In this document: one piece after another, positions 1 through 7,502 of the stretch | How positions within the stretch are numbered: the first letter of the stretch is position 1 | How the letters are laid out: every line of letters starts with the position of its first letter | DNA from: Acidobacteriota bacterium | Lineage (GTDB): Bacteria > Acidobacteriota > Terriglobia > Terriglobales > SCQP01 | NCBI GenBank assembly: GCA_021818955.1 | Contig: JAKASR010000001.1 | Coordinates: 248,001-312,000 of the forward strand | Direction: 5' to 3' | Length of the DNA stretch: 64,000 nt | Made by a program: the position numbers and the translations under genes | Notes under the pieces: model-generated | Seen by the model: only the letters and a program-made list of their open reading frames with translations | Database searches by the model: none | Told to the model about the DNA's origin: nothing

Positions 1-174
1 GAGCCTGGTGGTGCAGTAATTGAATCCGTTTGCATGCGCCTCAGCCGCGGCGTTTCCGCCTTGCGGCCGGGCCGGAGCGCCAAGCCTCCGGAGCCGGCCA
101 ACGGGAAATCAGCCGCGGCGGAGCGCGAACGAGCCACCGCGGCCGCGGCCGCGCCAGGAAAGCGAAATCGAACC

Positions 175-873
175 ATGAGCGCCAAATCCTTTCTCTTATG
201 CGTGGCGGGCTGCATCGCCTTAGCCGCGGCGCCGCTGGCGGGGCAAGCCTCCTCCACCCCGCAACAGACCCAACCCACGGTCCCGGCTGCCACCATCCAG
301 CAGCCGCTGCGCCATCCCTACCAGTGGCATCCCTATGCGGAAGTCACAGTGCAGATGACCGGCGTGTTCCATCAGACCGCCACTTCAAGCGCGGTAAACG
401 TGAGCGCCGTACGCACCGGCGGCATTCTGGGCGGCTTGCGCTATTACTTCACGCCGCACTTGGCGGCGGAGATCAATTTCGCGCATAACCTGGATACCTT
501 CGAATTCACGCCGACCAAAACCGGCGTGCGCCAGGGCTTGCAAACCGACACGAATGAAACCAACGTCAATTTGGTTTATGCCGTGCCCTATCTGGAAACG
601 CTACATCCGTTCCTGCTGGCCGGCGGCAGCCTGATGAACTTCGGTCCCGCCAACACCAACGCCAATGTGACCGTTAACGCCGCCAAAGTGCAGAACCGGT
701 TGGCGGGAGTGGTTGGGGCCGGTACCGATATCCGCCTGGGGGGCGGCTGGGCGGTGCGGGCGCAATTGCGCATGCTGCTCTTCAAAGCGCCGAATTTCAG
801 CCTAAGCCCGTTCACCACGTCGGGTACGATGAAACGCCTGGAACCCTCGGTGGGCCTGGTGTACCGCTTCTAA
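175..873 (+). CDS. outer-membrane beta-barrel protein
   Basis: A 232-residue protein with an N-terminal signal peptide (MSAKSFLLCVAGCIALAAAP, cleavage likely near GQA-SS). The body alternates short hydrophobic/polar strands, with glycine-rich turns such as GGILGGLRYYF, and it ends in VGLVYRF. A C-terminal aromatic residue is the usual signature recognised by the barrel assembly machinery. Length and pattern suit a small 8-stranded OmpA/OmpW-like barrel, but no specific family is recognised. An open frame continues upstream to position 34; the ATG at 175 is preferred because it opens the signal peptide. The gene stands alone, convergent with the DUF190 genes. Confidence 0.75.
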   Translation: MSAKSFLLCVAGCIALAAAPLAGQASSTPQQTQPTVPAATIQQPLRHPYQWHPYAEVTVQMTGVFHQTATSSAVNVSAVRTGGILGGLRYYFTPHLAAEINFAHNLDTFEFTPTKTGVRQGLQTDTNETNVNLVYAVPYLETLHPFLLAGGSLMNFGPANTNANVTVNAAKVQNRLAGVVGAGTDIRLGGGWAVRAQLRMLLFKAPNFSLSPFTTSGTMKRLEPSVGLVYRF

Positions 874-946
874 GTCGCTTAGCCTGACGCAGGCCACGGC
901 TCATCTGCTTGGAATTAGAGCAGCCGGGAACGAAGCGACGCGGCGC

Positions 947-1285
947 TTATCGCCTCGCTTTCGCTTCCAGGCGATAGGCTTCGACTTCGGAGATGGCGAT
1001 CAGGCCATCACCCATCATGGCTTCAATCGCGGGCAGCAGCCGCTCCAGCTTCTCGCGCCGGTCCACGATGGTGATGACGATGGGCAGGTCGGAGGAGCGC
1101 AGCCAGTGCGGGCGATGCACCAGCGAACTGGCGCCATAGCCTTCCACGCCGCGATAGACCACCGCCCGCTCGATCTCTTCCCGCCGGCAGGCTTCGAGAA
1201 TCGCCTCATGCAAGGGGCGCCCCTCCCAGCGGTCGTCTTCGCCGCAATGAATGCGCATCAGCCGCGCCTGGGGCACGGCCTTCAT
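947..1285 (-). CDS. DUF190 domain protein, single domain
   Basis: A 112-residue protein with the DUF190 pattern: an N-terminal beta strand (RLMRIHCGEDDRWEGRPLHE), then the region VYRGVEGYGASS and the C-terminal SDLPIVITIVDRREKLERLLP. DUF190 proteins have a PII-like ferredoxin fold and are often encoded beside CrcB/Fluc fluoride channels. It overlaps the upstream two-domain DUF190 gene by 4 bp (ATGA), so the two are probably translationally coupled. No crcB gene is visible in the window. Family assignment is fairly secure; the ligand and partner are not known. Confidence 0.8.
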   Translation of the reverse strand: MKAVPQARLMRIHCGEDDRWEGRPLHEAILEACRREEIERAVVYRGVEGYGASSLVHRPHWLRSSDLPIVITIVDRREKLERLLPAIEAMMGDGLIAISEVEAYRLEAKARR

Positions 1286-1998
1286 TCCGCCACTCCGTAG
1301 CGGATTACTTCCACCTCGGAAAGCACCGCCAGCGCGCCGTTCAGCATGGGCTCGAGCCGGTTCAGGATGTCCCGCACTTTGGCCTCGTGGTCCACCACCG
1401 AAATCATCTGCGGGCGGTCCTGGCCAAATCCCAGACCATGAAATTTTTCCGGGTGAGCCTGGTGATGGGCGCCGTAGCCGGCAATGCCGCGATAGATGGT
1501 CGCGCCGGCGGCGTCTGCCGATTGCAGCGCTTCCAGGATAGCGAGGTGCAACGGTTGGCCCTGCCAGCGGTCATGCTCGCTGCAGTAGATGCGCAGCAGT
1601 TTCGCCCGGCCTTCGATTTTGGCCGGAGGCGCCGCCGGCGCGGTTTCGCCCGCGGGCGATGGCGCCGCGCGCGGCGCCTCCGCCCGTTCGGCCGGCGTGA
1701 GCACAATCGTGGCCTGCGGCCCCGCCATTTCGCGCAGCTTGGGCAGCAAGGGCGGCACCTGCCCGGTTTCCGCCACAAACTCGATGCGCAAGGGCAAATG
1801 ATCGCTGGCCGCCAGCAGGTCGCCGCTGTGCATTTTATGCTCGGGACCGAAGCCGGCCAGGCCGCGTGTCGCCAGCGCCGAGGCCACCCCATGATGCATC
1901 AGGAAATTCAGGATGGCGGCGTAGGCGGGCGCGGCGTGGTAGTGCCGCGCTTCATCCATATAAATTACGACTTGCGTTTGCCGGGCTTCGCCGCTCAT
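1282..1998 (-). CDS. tandem DUF190 protein, two domains
   Basis: A 238-residue protein with two DUF190-like units joined by an Ala/Pro/Glu-rich linker (about residues 100-130). The C-terminal unit (LLRIYCSEHDRWQGQPLH, IYRGIAGYGAHHQ, RPQMISVVDHEAKVRDIL) is canonical and close to the downstream single-domain protein. The N-terminal unit (VVIYMDEARHYHAAPAY, ATRGLAGFGPEHK) is more divergent. With the overlapping downstream gene, three PII-like units come from one transcript, which would suit a trimer-type assembly in a PII-like fold; that is inference. The gene begins 124 bp from the zinc-ribbon gene on the same strand. Confidence 0.8.
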   Translation of the reverse strand: MSGEARQTQVVIYMDEARHYHAAPAYAAILNFLMHHGVASALATRGLAGFGPEHKMHSGDLLAASDHLPLRIEFVAETGQVPPLLPKLREMAGPQATIVLTPAERAEAPRAAPSPAGETAPAAPPAKIEGRAKLLRIYCSEHDRWQGQPLHLAILEALQSADAAGATIYRGIAGYGAHHQAHPEKFHGLGFGQDRPQMISVVDHEAKVRDILNRLEPMLNGALAVLSEVEVIRYGVAE

Positions 1999-2122
1999 CT
2001 CCCACCCTCACGCGCCGCGCGGAACTTCCTAAAAAATAAGCCTACGCGCCGCCCCGGAAAAAATCCAGCAACGCCCCCGTGAATTCTCCCGGCGCCGCCG
2101 CCGGGGCTGCGCGTGGGCGCCG

Positions 2123-2515
2123 TCAGGGCGTTTCGTTCCGCTTCCGCTGCAGACGGCTCAAGGCCAGCGCCGCGGCCCGGCGCGCGCGCAGCGTCTCGTG
2201 TTGCGCTGCCTGGCGCAGCAACGGCAGCGATTCGGCCTCGCCCAATTCTCCCAGGGCAAGCAGGGCCGCCTCGCGCACGTAGCCGTCCGGATCGCTTGCG
2301 GCAACCGCCTCGAGTGCCGCCACCGCGGCGGGAGTGGAATCCTTCTGCGCCAACAGGACGCAGGCCAGGCGGCGAACCGCCGCGCGCGGATGCCGCAAGG
2401 CGGCGATCAGCTTGGCCTCGAAAGCCTCCGGGCGCGGCGGCCGGCCGCAATGCGGGCATAACTCCACTGGAGTTTTCAGCTCGCGCCAGCATTGCATGCA
2501 GTATTCGCGCATCAT
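2123..2515 (-). CDS. zinc-ribbon plus HEAT-repeat protein
   Basis: A 130-residue protein. Residues 1-25 hold two CxxC pairs (CMQC and CPHC, Cys 6/9/20/23), a rubredoxin-type zinc ribbon. Residues about 28-125 form two to three HEAT-like helical repeats (AVRRLACVLLAQ, YVREAALLALGELG, RARRAAALALSRL), usually a protein-binding scaffold. The start is the first of two adjacent ATGs; the open frame runs further upstream but overlaps the preceding gene. It lies 40 bp downstream of the 150-residue helical protein on the same strand, so they probably share a transcript that diverges from the GTPase operon. Function unknown; an adaptor role for the cluster is a guess. Confidence 0.7.
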   Translation of the reverse strand: MMREYCMQCWRELKTPVELCPHCGRPPRPEAFEAKLIAALRHPRAAVRRLACVLLAQKDSTPAAVAALEAVAASDPDGYVREAALLALGELGEAESLPLLRQAAQHETLRARRAAALALSRLQRKRNETP

Positions 2516-2555
2516 CCTCGTCCGTCTCGTCCGTTTTCGCGAATCGGCGGCTGCC

Positions 2556-3008
2556 TCAGGCGGGATTGCGACCGCGCAGTTGCTCGAGCAATTCCCGAAT
2601 CGCGGCCAGCAGTTGGCGGTTTTCGAGTTCCAGGGCCCGTGCCTGCGCCGGGGAAAGCTCGCCATAGCCGCGCATGGCTTCCGCGCTCAACTCTTCGACC
2701 GCAACCTCGGCGCAGACCAGCGAAGTGCGAATTGCATGCAGCGCGCCGGTTTCCGCCGGGGGCCGGGCAATGCGCTGATGTTCGAGAATGCGCACGATCC
2801 GGGCGCGGATGCGCGCCAGCCCGGCTTCCAGCGCTGCCCATTGCGCCTCAGTCATATCGGGCCGATAACCGCTGCTGGCCGGCGCGGGGTTTTGCGCAGC
2901 GCGTCCAATCAATTCAATTTCGGCCAGCAGTCTTTCCAGGTTTTGCAGCGAGATCAACAGATGCCGCCGCTGTGATTCCGACAGCGGCGCGGCGCTAGCG
3001 GCTTCCAC
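2556..3008 (-). CDS. small all-helical protein, paralogue of the 6076-6534 product
   Basis: A 150-residue protein predicted almost entirely helical, without signal peptide or membrane segment. I choose a GTG start because AAGGAGG lies 9 nt upstream and because the resulting length matches the 152-residue protein at 6076-6534. Both share a layout: an N-terminal helix with L-x2-SLxxLE, a Tyr-x2-D/V-T-P/E-A turn near residue 45, an R-x-R helix, a segment ending LEEL/LLED near residue 105, and a final L-x6-L helix. These small proteins flank the dynamin-like GTPase and its ATPase partner. No known family is recognised. A longer ATG-started frame exists, but its extra residues are encoded by a dispersed repeat. 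Confidence 0.65.
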   Translation of the reverse strand: MEAASAAPLSESQRRHLLISLQNLERLLAEIELIGRAAQNPAPASSGYRPDMTEAQWAALEAGLARIRARIVRILEHQRIARPPAETGALHAIRTSLVCAEVAVEELSAEAMRGYGELSPAQARALELENRQLLAAIRELLEQLRGRNPA

Positions 3009-3036
3009 GGGTGACACCCTCCTTGAACGGCTTTGC

Positions 3037-3105
3037 GGCGGCTCGGCCGCTTTTATTTTTAGGCGCTGACGCTTTTGCAAACGTCCGGCCGAAGCCGGAC
3101 GCTTT
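3037..3105 (-). repeat. dispersed repeat, module B
   Basis: Read on the minus strand it has a GTCCGGnTTCGGCCGGAC hairpin-like head, then AAAGCGTCAGCGCCTA, then the tail AAAAGCGGCCGAGCCGCC. It lies directly upstream of the ribosome binding site of the helical protein gene. Other copies are at 22826, 28523, 37870 and 39366. Confidence 0.75.
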
Positions 3106-3138
3106 GTGAAAATTCATGGCTGCCAGGCATTGCCAGGC

Positions 3139-3157
3139 GCAATTCCTGCGGAATTGC
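3139..3157. repeat. dispersed repeat, module C palindrome
   Basis: GCAATTCC-TGC-GGAATTGC, a perfect 8-bp stem with a 3-nt loop. The same design occurs at 39312 and, in the variant GCAATTTC-GGA-GAAATTGC, at 34602, 34631 and 39221. Confidence 0.65.
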
Positions 3158-3220
3158 TTGGTTTTGTCGTTCATAGGCGCGGGACCTAACAGGAACTCCG
3201 CGCTTCGGCCTGCGATCTCG

Positions 3221-3258
3221 GACGAAAACTTCTGTCCGACTCGGCCGTTAACGCTTTA
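3221..3258 (-). repeat. dispersed repeat, module A
   Basis: On the minus strand: AAAGCGTTAACGGCCGAGTC followed by GGACAGAAGTTTTCGTCC. It differs from the copies at 39181 and 21144 by only a few bases. Confidence 0.75.
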
Positions 3259-3494
3259 GGAGCCATCAGCCCGCGCGGCGGGCGGTTGCGGTGGGCGCCA
3301 TCACCCTGGTTTACCGCATCATAACGCAATCCGCCCGTCCGTCCCAACAGGCGGCGATGGCCGTGTGCTGAGCATCGGCCGCTTTACCCGCCGCGGTATT
3401 TTTTCTATCATCGACTTACGGTGTTGGAGTTCACCGTCAACCGCCGCCAGCTTACGGCAGATGACTCCTACCAGCATGTTTGGGCGGTGAACTC

Positions 3495-5306
3495 ATGCCT
3501 TTTCCCGATACCGCGAGCGGGCCGCAACCGCGCCAGCTTGAAAATTGCGCCGCATCAACCCGGCCCGGCCCGGCAGAGCTCCCGCCGGCGGGCGCCGGCG
3601 AATCCGCGGCAATGACCATGTCCCCCGGCTTATACGGCCTGGCGCGCCTGGCGCGAGAAATGGGGGTGGAAAGTCTTGCGGCCGAAGCGGAAGACCTGGC
3701 CCTGCGCCGCGCGGAAGGACGCGTTTATCTGGCCTGCCTGGGACAATTCAAACGCGGCAAATCAACTTTGATCAATGCGCTGCTGGGTGAGCCGGTATTG
3801 CCTGCCGGCACCCTGCCGGTGACCGCCTTGGCGACGGTGGTGCGCTACGGCCCGCAGCCCCAGCTACGGATTCGCTCCCAGCAGGGCGAGTGGGAGACGG
3901 CGCCGCTGGCCCAACTGCCGGAATATGTCTCGCAAGCCGCCAACCCGGAAAACCGCCGCGGAATATCCGCGGTCGAGGTTTTGTTTCCCGCCCCCATTCT
4001 GGCCGGGGGCTTATGCCTGGTGGATACGCCCGGACCGGGCTCGATTTTTGCCGGCAATACTCGCGAGCTGCGCGATTTTCTGCCGCGCCTGGACGCGGCC
4101 TTGTTGGTCTTCGGCGCCGATCCGCCTTTGACGGGCGAAGAGCTGGAGTTGGCGGCGGCCGCCGCCAGCCATACGCGGGAATGGATTCTCGTCTTGAACA
4201 AAGCCGATCGGGCCACCCCCGAGGAAACCGCCGCCGCCGCCGCCTTCGCCCGCGAAAAACTGGAAGCCCGGCTGCAGCGCCGGCTGCCGCCGGTATGGAT
4301 GATCAGCGCCGGCGAGCAGTTAGCCGGCGCGCCCGCCCCGCAACGCGATTGGCTGCGGTTGTGGCGCCAATTACGGCTTTTGAGCCAAAACCCGGAATTG
4401 GCCCGGCAGTCGGCGCGGCGCGGTTTCCAGCGGATACGCCGCGAGTTGCAGGCGTTGTTGCAAGCAGAACGCGAAGCGCTGCGGCTGCCTCTGGCCGAGA
4501 GCCGGCGGCGGCTGGCGGAACTGGAAAAAACTGCGGCGGCGATCGAGCAATCGCTGCGCGAACTCGAGCCGCTGCTCGATGCCGAGCAAAAGCGCATGGC
4601 GGCGGTTTGGGCGGCCCGGCAGCGCGATTTTCTCCGGCAGGCCGGGCCGCAGGCGGACGCGCGGCTGGCGGCGGCGCTCGCCGGCAGGGCGCGGCTGCGC
4701 GGCCCGCGCCTTCGGCGCGCGCTTATGGCGGAAGCGCAGTCGATTGCGCGCGCGCTGGTGCAGCCTTGGCTGGCCTCCGAAGCCGAGACCGCCGATCGGG
4801 AATTGAACCAACTCAACCGCCACTGGCTGCAGCTGGCGGCCCGTCATTTCGCCGCGCTCGCGCGCTCCGGCGTGGCCGGACTGGCGCCCTCGGAAGAAAG
4901 CCTGGCGGCGGCGCCGGGGCTGGCGGGGCGCTCGCGTTTTATTTTTCACGAACAAATGGAAATTGCCGCCCCCGCCTCGCCGCTCCTTTGGCTGGCCGAT
5001 AGCCTGCGAGGCGCATTGCGCGTCCGCGGCGGCATCGAAGCCGATGCACGCGAATTTCTGCGGCAGTTGCTTGCCATCAATGCCAGCCGCGCGCTCCACG
5101 ATTTACGCGAACGGGCTCACTCCGGACGGCGCGATCTGGCGCGCGCCTTGCGCCAGCGCTTGCATGAAGGCTGGTGTTTGGCCCGGCAAACTTACACGCA
5201 TGCCCGCGGCGCGCAGGCGGCAGGCGAGCCGGCCCTGGCCGCGGCCCTGGCGCGGCTGGATCGCCTGGAGCAAGCGCTCCAGGCTCTGGAGACGCCGGCC
5301 CCATGA
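3495..5306 (+). CDS. bacterial dynamin-like GTPase
   Basis: A 603-residue protein with a complete dynamin-type G domain: P-loop GQFKRGKST (residues 83-91), switch I Thr in the LPAGTLPVT context (about 103-110), DTPGPGS (177-183) and NKAD (235-238). The pattern LP-x-G-x2-PVTA following the P-loop is typical of bacterial dynamin-like proteins. Residues about 300-600 are helical and Arg/Glu/Ala-rich, with predicted coiled coil near 320-375, like a dynamin stalk. No obvious membrane span or paddle is seen. The start is the ATG at 3495 with GGTGA upstream; a TTG at 3480 and ATGs at 3612/3618 are alternatives. It overlaps the next gene by 4 bp (ATGA). Probable role: nucleotide-driven membrane or oligomer remodelling. 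Confidence 0.85.
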   Translation: MPFPDTASGPQPRQLENCAASTRPGPAELPPAGAGESAAMTMSPGLYGLARLAREMGVESLAAEAEDLALRRAEGRVYLACLGQFKRGKSTLINALLGEPVLPAGTLPVTALATVVRYGPQPQLRIRSQQGEWETAPLAQLPEYVSQAANPENRRGISAVEVLFPAPILAGGLCLVDTPGPGSIFAGNTRELRDFLPRLDAALLVFGADPPLTGEELELAAAAASHTREWILVLNKADRATPEETAAAAAFAREKLEARLQRRLPPVWMISAGEQLAGAPAPQRDWLRLWRQLRLLSQNPELARQSARRGFQRIRRELQALLQAEREALRLPLAESRRRLAELEKTAAAIEQSLRELEPLLDAEQKRMAAVWAARQRDFLRQAGPQADARLAAALAGRARLRGPRLRRALMAEAQSIARALVQPWLASEAETADRELNQLNRHWLQLAARHFAALARSGVAGLAPSEESLAAAPGLAGRSRFIFHEQMEIAAPASPLLWLADSLRGALRVRGGIEADAREFLRQLLAINASRALHDLRERAHSGRRDLARALRQRLHEGWCLARQTYTHARGAQAAGEPALAAALARLDRLEQALQALETPAP

Positions 5307-6079
5307 ACGAATGCGCTGCGCCTGCGCTCGCCGAACTCCTGGAGCGGGAGACGGCCATCGCGCGCCTGCGAAGCGCTCTCGCCGCGGGCGCCAATCTGCT
5401 GGTGCATGCGCCCGCGGGCATGGGCAAAACCGCCTTGTTGCGCCGCGGCCTGCCTCTCGCCCCGCGGCCCCTCTTCTGCGCGGGCGCGGCGCCGGCCGCA
5501 ATTTACGGCCAGGCGCTCGCAGCTTTGCAGGCGCTGGGCGACGCCTGCGTGGCCTCCCTGCTGGCCGCGCGCGGCCTGCAAGCCGCCGATCTGCCGCGCC
5601 TGCCCAGCTTCAGCCGCCGCGGCTGGCTGGAAAAAGCGCTCGCCGGCGGCCGCTATTGCCTGGTGCTAGACCCCGCGCCGCGAGCCTCGGCCGCCTTTGC
5701 CCGGCAACTCACCGACCTGCTGCGCCGTACTCAAACCCCGCTGGTGTGCGCCGCGCCGGCGGATTCCAGCGATTATGTGGGAGCGTTAATCAGCTTGTTT
5801 CCTTTTCGGGAAAATCGCCTGGCCCTGTTGCCGCTCTCCCCGGCCACCGCGCGGCAGTTCATGCAGGCACGTTTGCAGCAAGCCGGCGTCAGCCAGGCCG
5901 AAGCGCGCGAGGTCATGCGGCAATTGCTGCCGCTGGCGCATGGCGCGCCGGGCAGGATTGAGCAATTTGCGCGCTTGGCGGCCGAGGCGCGTTATCGCCG
6001 TCCGGAAGGCTTGAAGCTGCACAGCCTGTATCTGGATGTGCTGATGGCCTCCGCGCCGGCAAAAGGACGGAAAACATGA
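5303..6079 (+). CDS. P-loop (AAA/STAND-like) ATPase coupled to the GTPase
   Basis: A 258-residue protein with Walker A APAGMGKT (residues 36-43) after an LLERETAIARLRSAL segment, the usual entry to AAA_16/STAND-type ATPase domains. The likely Walker B is CLVLDP (119-124): the Asp is followed by Pro rather than the catalytic Glu of classical AAA+ proteins. PLVCAAPADSS may be sensor 1. The C-terminal helices (about 190-250) could form a lid. The ATG sits inside the GTPase stop (ATGA) and the gene overlaps the following one the same way, so the three products are probably made in fixed proportion. Two nucleotidases in one unit suggests a regulated assembly. The frame is open upstream within the GTPase gene but coupling favours this start. 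Confidence 0.75.
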   Translation: MNECAAPALAELLERETAIARLRSALAAGANLLVHAPAGMGKTALLRRGLPLAPRPLFCAGAAPAAIYGQALAALQALGDACVASLLAARGLQAADLPRLPSFSRRGWLEKALAGGRYCLVLDPAPRASAAFARQLTDLLRRTQTPLVCAAPADSSDYVGALISLFPFRENRLALLPLSPATARQFMQARLQQAGVSQAEAREVMRQLLPLAHGAPGRIEQFARLAAEARYRRPEGLKLHSLYLDVLMASAPAKGRKT

Positions 6080-6534
6080 GCGGCTTGAATGAAAACCATC
6101 GCTTGCGCCTCGGCGTGGTGCTGTACAGCCTGGAAAAAGCTTGCGAGCGCATCGAAGCCGCCCTCAACGATGCCCCGCGCCCGGCGGCGCTAACCTACCA
6201 TACTTACGATGACGTCACGCCCGCCGAGCGGGAAGACTTGCGGCGGATCGCCGCCGCGCTGCGTGCTCGCCTCGAAGCGTTCCGCCAGGAGTTCGATCTG
6301 CCCCGCCAGCAACGCCACTTGCGCCGCAGCCTGGCCGCCGAGTTGGCTACCCTCTGGATGCTGTTGGAAGATACCCACGCCCGCAAACTCACCGGCCGCG
6401 GCGCCATCCCGCCAGAGGAGGCTAACCGCATTAATCGGCATGTGGACGCGCTGCTGGAACTGCTGACGCCCGCCATGCGCCGTCTGAACCAGCCGATGCG
6501 GGCGGAGGCAAATTCTGAAGAGGCTAAAAGTTGA
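6076..6534 (+). CDS. small all-helical protein, paralogue of the 2556-3008 product
   Basis: A 152-residue helical protein starting at an ATG that overlaps the ATPase stop (ATGA). It aligns over its length with the divergent 150-residue protein: LYSLEKACERIEAAL against LQNLERLLAEIELI, YDDVTPAEREDLRRI against YRPDMTEAQWAALEAG, and MLLEDTHARKLTGRG against VAVEELSAEAMRGYG. No signal peptide, membrane segment or catalytic motif is seen. It ends the GTPase-ATPase operon and may be a structural or regulatory subunit of that complex. Family unknown. Confidence 0.7.
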   Translation: MSGLNENHRLRLGVVLYSLEKACERIEAALNDAPRPAALTYHTYDDVTPAEREDLRRIAAALRARLEAFRQEFDLPRQQRHLRRSLAAELATLWMLLEDTHARKLTGRGAIPPEEANRINRHVDALLELLTPAMRRLNQPMRAEANSEEAKS

Positions 6535-6585
6535 AGGCTTGGTCTTCAGCTTTTTAGTCATTTACTTCCAGGAAAAATAGTTCAT

Positions 6586-6605
6586 AAAGCGTTAACGGCC
6601 GCTTT
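6586..6605 (+). repeat. dispersed repeat, truncated module A
   Basis: AAAGCGTTAACGGCCGCTTT. It carries the GTTAAC core but lacks the second half of module A, and it is an imperfect inverted repeat (AAAGCG/CGCTTT). It lies between the converging ATPase operon and the UspA gene. Confidence 0.55.
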
Positions 6606-6643
6606 CTGTTGCTGGCTGGACGCGGCATTAGTAAGGCTTGCCT

Positions 6644-7498
6644 TCATGACCGGGGCAGCACCAGCGCCGGCGCCCGCAAGCCGCGCAGCATATGCTCCCA
6701 TTCCGGTTCGGGATGGAACCAGTGATGCTGCGCCATCGGCTCGCTTTCCAGCACCAGCAGGCTGCCCGGCTGGCGCGCCGCCCGCTCCACGTCGGCGGGC
6801 CGCAGGTTGGGACGAAAGCTGATGGCCGGACCCGGACGGCCAGCCTGGTTGAGCAAGGCGACCCGCGCCCGGCATTGTTGCTCCCAGCCGGCGCCGGCGG
6901 AAGCCTCCGCCGCGCAGGGCGCGAGCACGCTTAAGTCGGCCTGCCAACTTTCCGCCACCGCGCTGGCCACATCGAGCGCGAGTCCCGGCTCGCCGCCGGT
7001 CCGCAGCAAGGCCAGCACCTGCCGCGGCGCATAAGCCGCCGGCTCGGCTGCCGCCGCTTCCGTGACTGCCAGCAGCGGCAGGCCGGTGTGGTGCATCAGC
7101 TCGAAGGGCAAGCCTTCGACCCCCAGCCCGCTGGTCTGGCTTTGGCGGTGCAGGCCGAAGACCAGCAGCTCGGCGCCATAGCGCGCCGCCGCCTCGGCCA
7201 GCGCCTGTTCGGGACGGCCTTCGACCACTTCCGTGACCCACTCCGTGCCGGCGTCATGCTGCTGCGCGAACTGCTCCAGCCGCTGGCGCAAGCTTTTCTG
7301 CTCGCCCCGGCTCTCGGTTTGGACTTTGGCGATCTGTCCGGTCGTAAATTCCCAGGGCGATTCGCTGCGCGCCGCCAGCACCACCGCCGCGCGCGCGTGA
7401 TAATGCCGCGCCCAGGCCGCCGCCGCGCTCAGCGCCGGGCCGGAAGCCGGCGTCAGATCCACGCCGGCCAGCAAAATTTTCGGATGAAAATCGTTCAT
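6644..7498 (-). CDS. UspA-like universal stress protein, two tandem domains
   Basis: A 284-residue protein. The N-terminal domain (about 1-147) is a typical Usp fold (ILLAGVDLTPASGPAL; AEAAARYGAELLVFGLHR; LPFELMHHTGLPLLAV). The second half (about 155-284) is a degenerate Usp unit ending RGLRAPALVLPRS. The ATP-binding G-x2-G-x9-G-S/T signature is not intact in the first domain (GLHRQSQTSGLGVEGLPFE), so nucleotide binding is doubtful. Its ATG is 4 bp after the RND pump stop, making it the last gene of the efflux operon. Confidence 0.8.
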   Translation of the reverse strand: MNDFHPKILLAGVDLTPASGPALSAAAAWARHYHARAAVVLAARSESPWEFTTGQIAKVQTESRGEQKSLRQRLEQFAQQHDAGTEWVTEVVEGRPEQALAEAAARYGAELLVFGLHRQSQTSGLGVEGLPFELMHHTGLPLLAVTEAAAAEPAAYAPRQVLALLRTGGEPGLALDVASAVAESWQADLSVLAPCAAEASAGAGWEQQCRARVALLNQAGRPGPAISFRPNLRPADVERAARQPGSLLVLESEPMAQHHWFHPEPEWEHMLRGLRAPALVLPRS

Positions 7499-7502
7499 GC
7501 GA

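Larger units (their letters stand above)
3009..3494. other. divergent intergenic region with repeat modules B, C and A
   Basis: This 486-bp stretch separates the divergent zinc-ribbon/helical pair from the GTPase operon. It holds three repeat modules, described separately, arranged on the minus strand as A, C, B when read away from the GTPase. The remaining part (about 3260-3494) shows no convincing open frame; it should contain the promoter for the GTPase operon but I see no clear -35/-10 pair. Confidence 0.6.
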
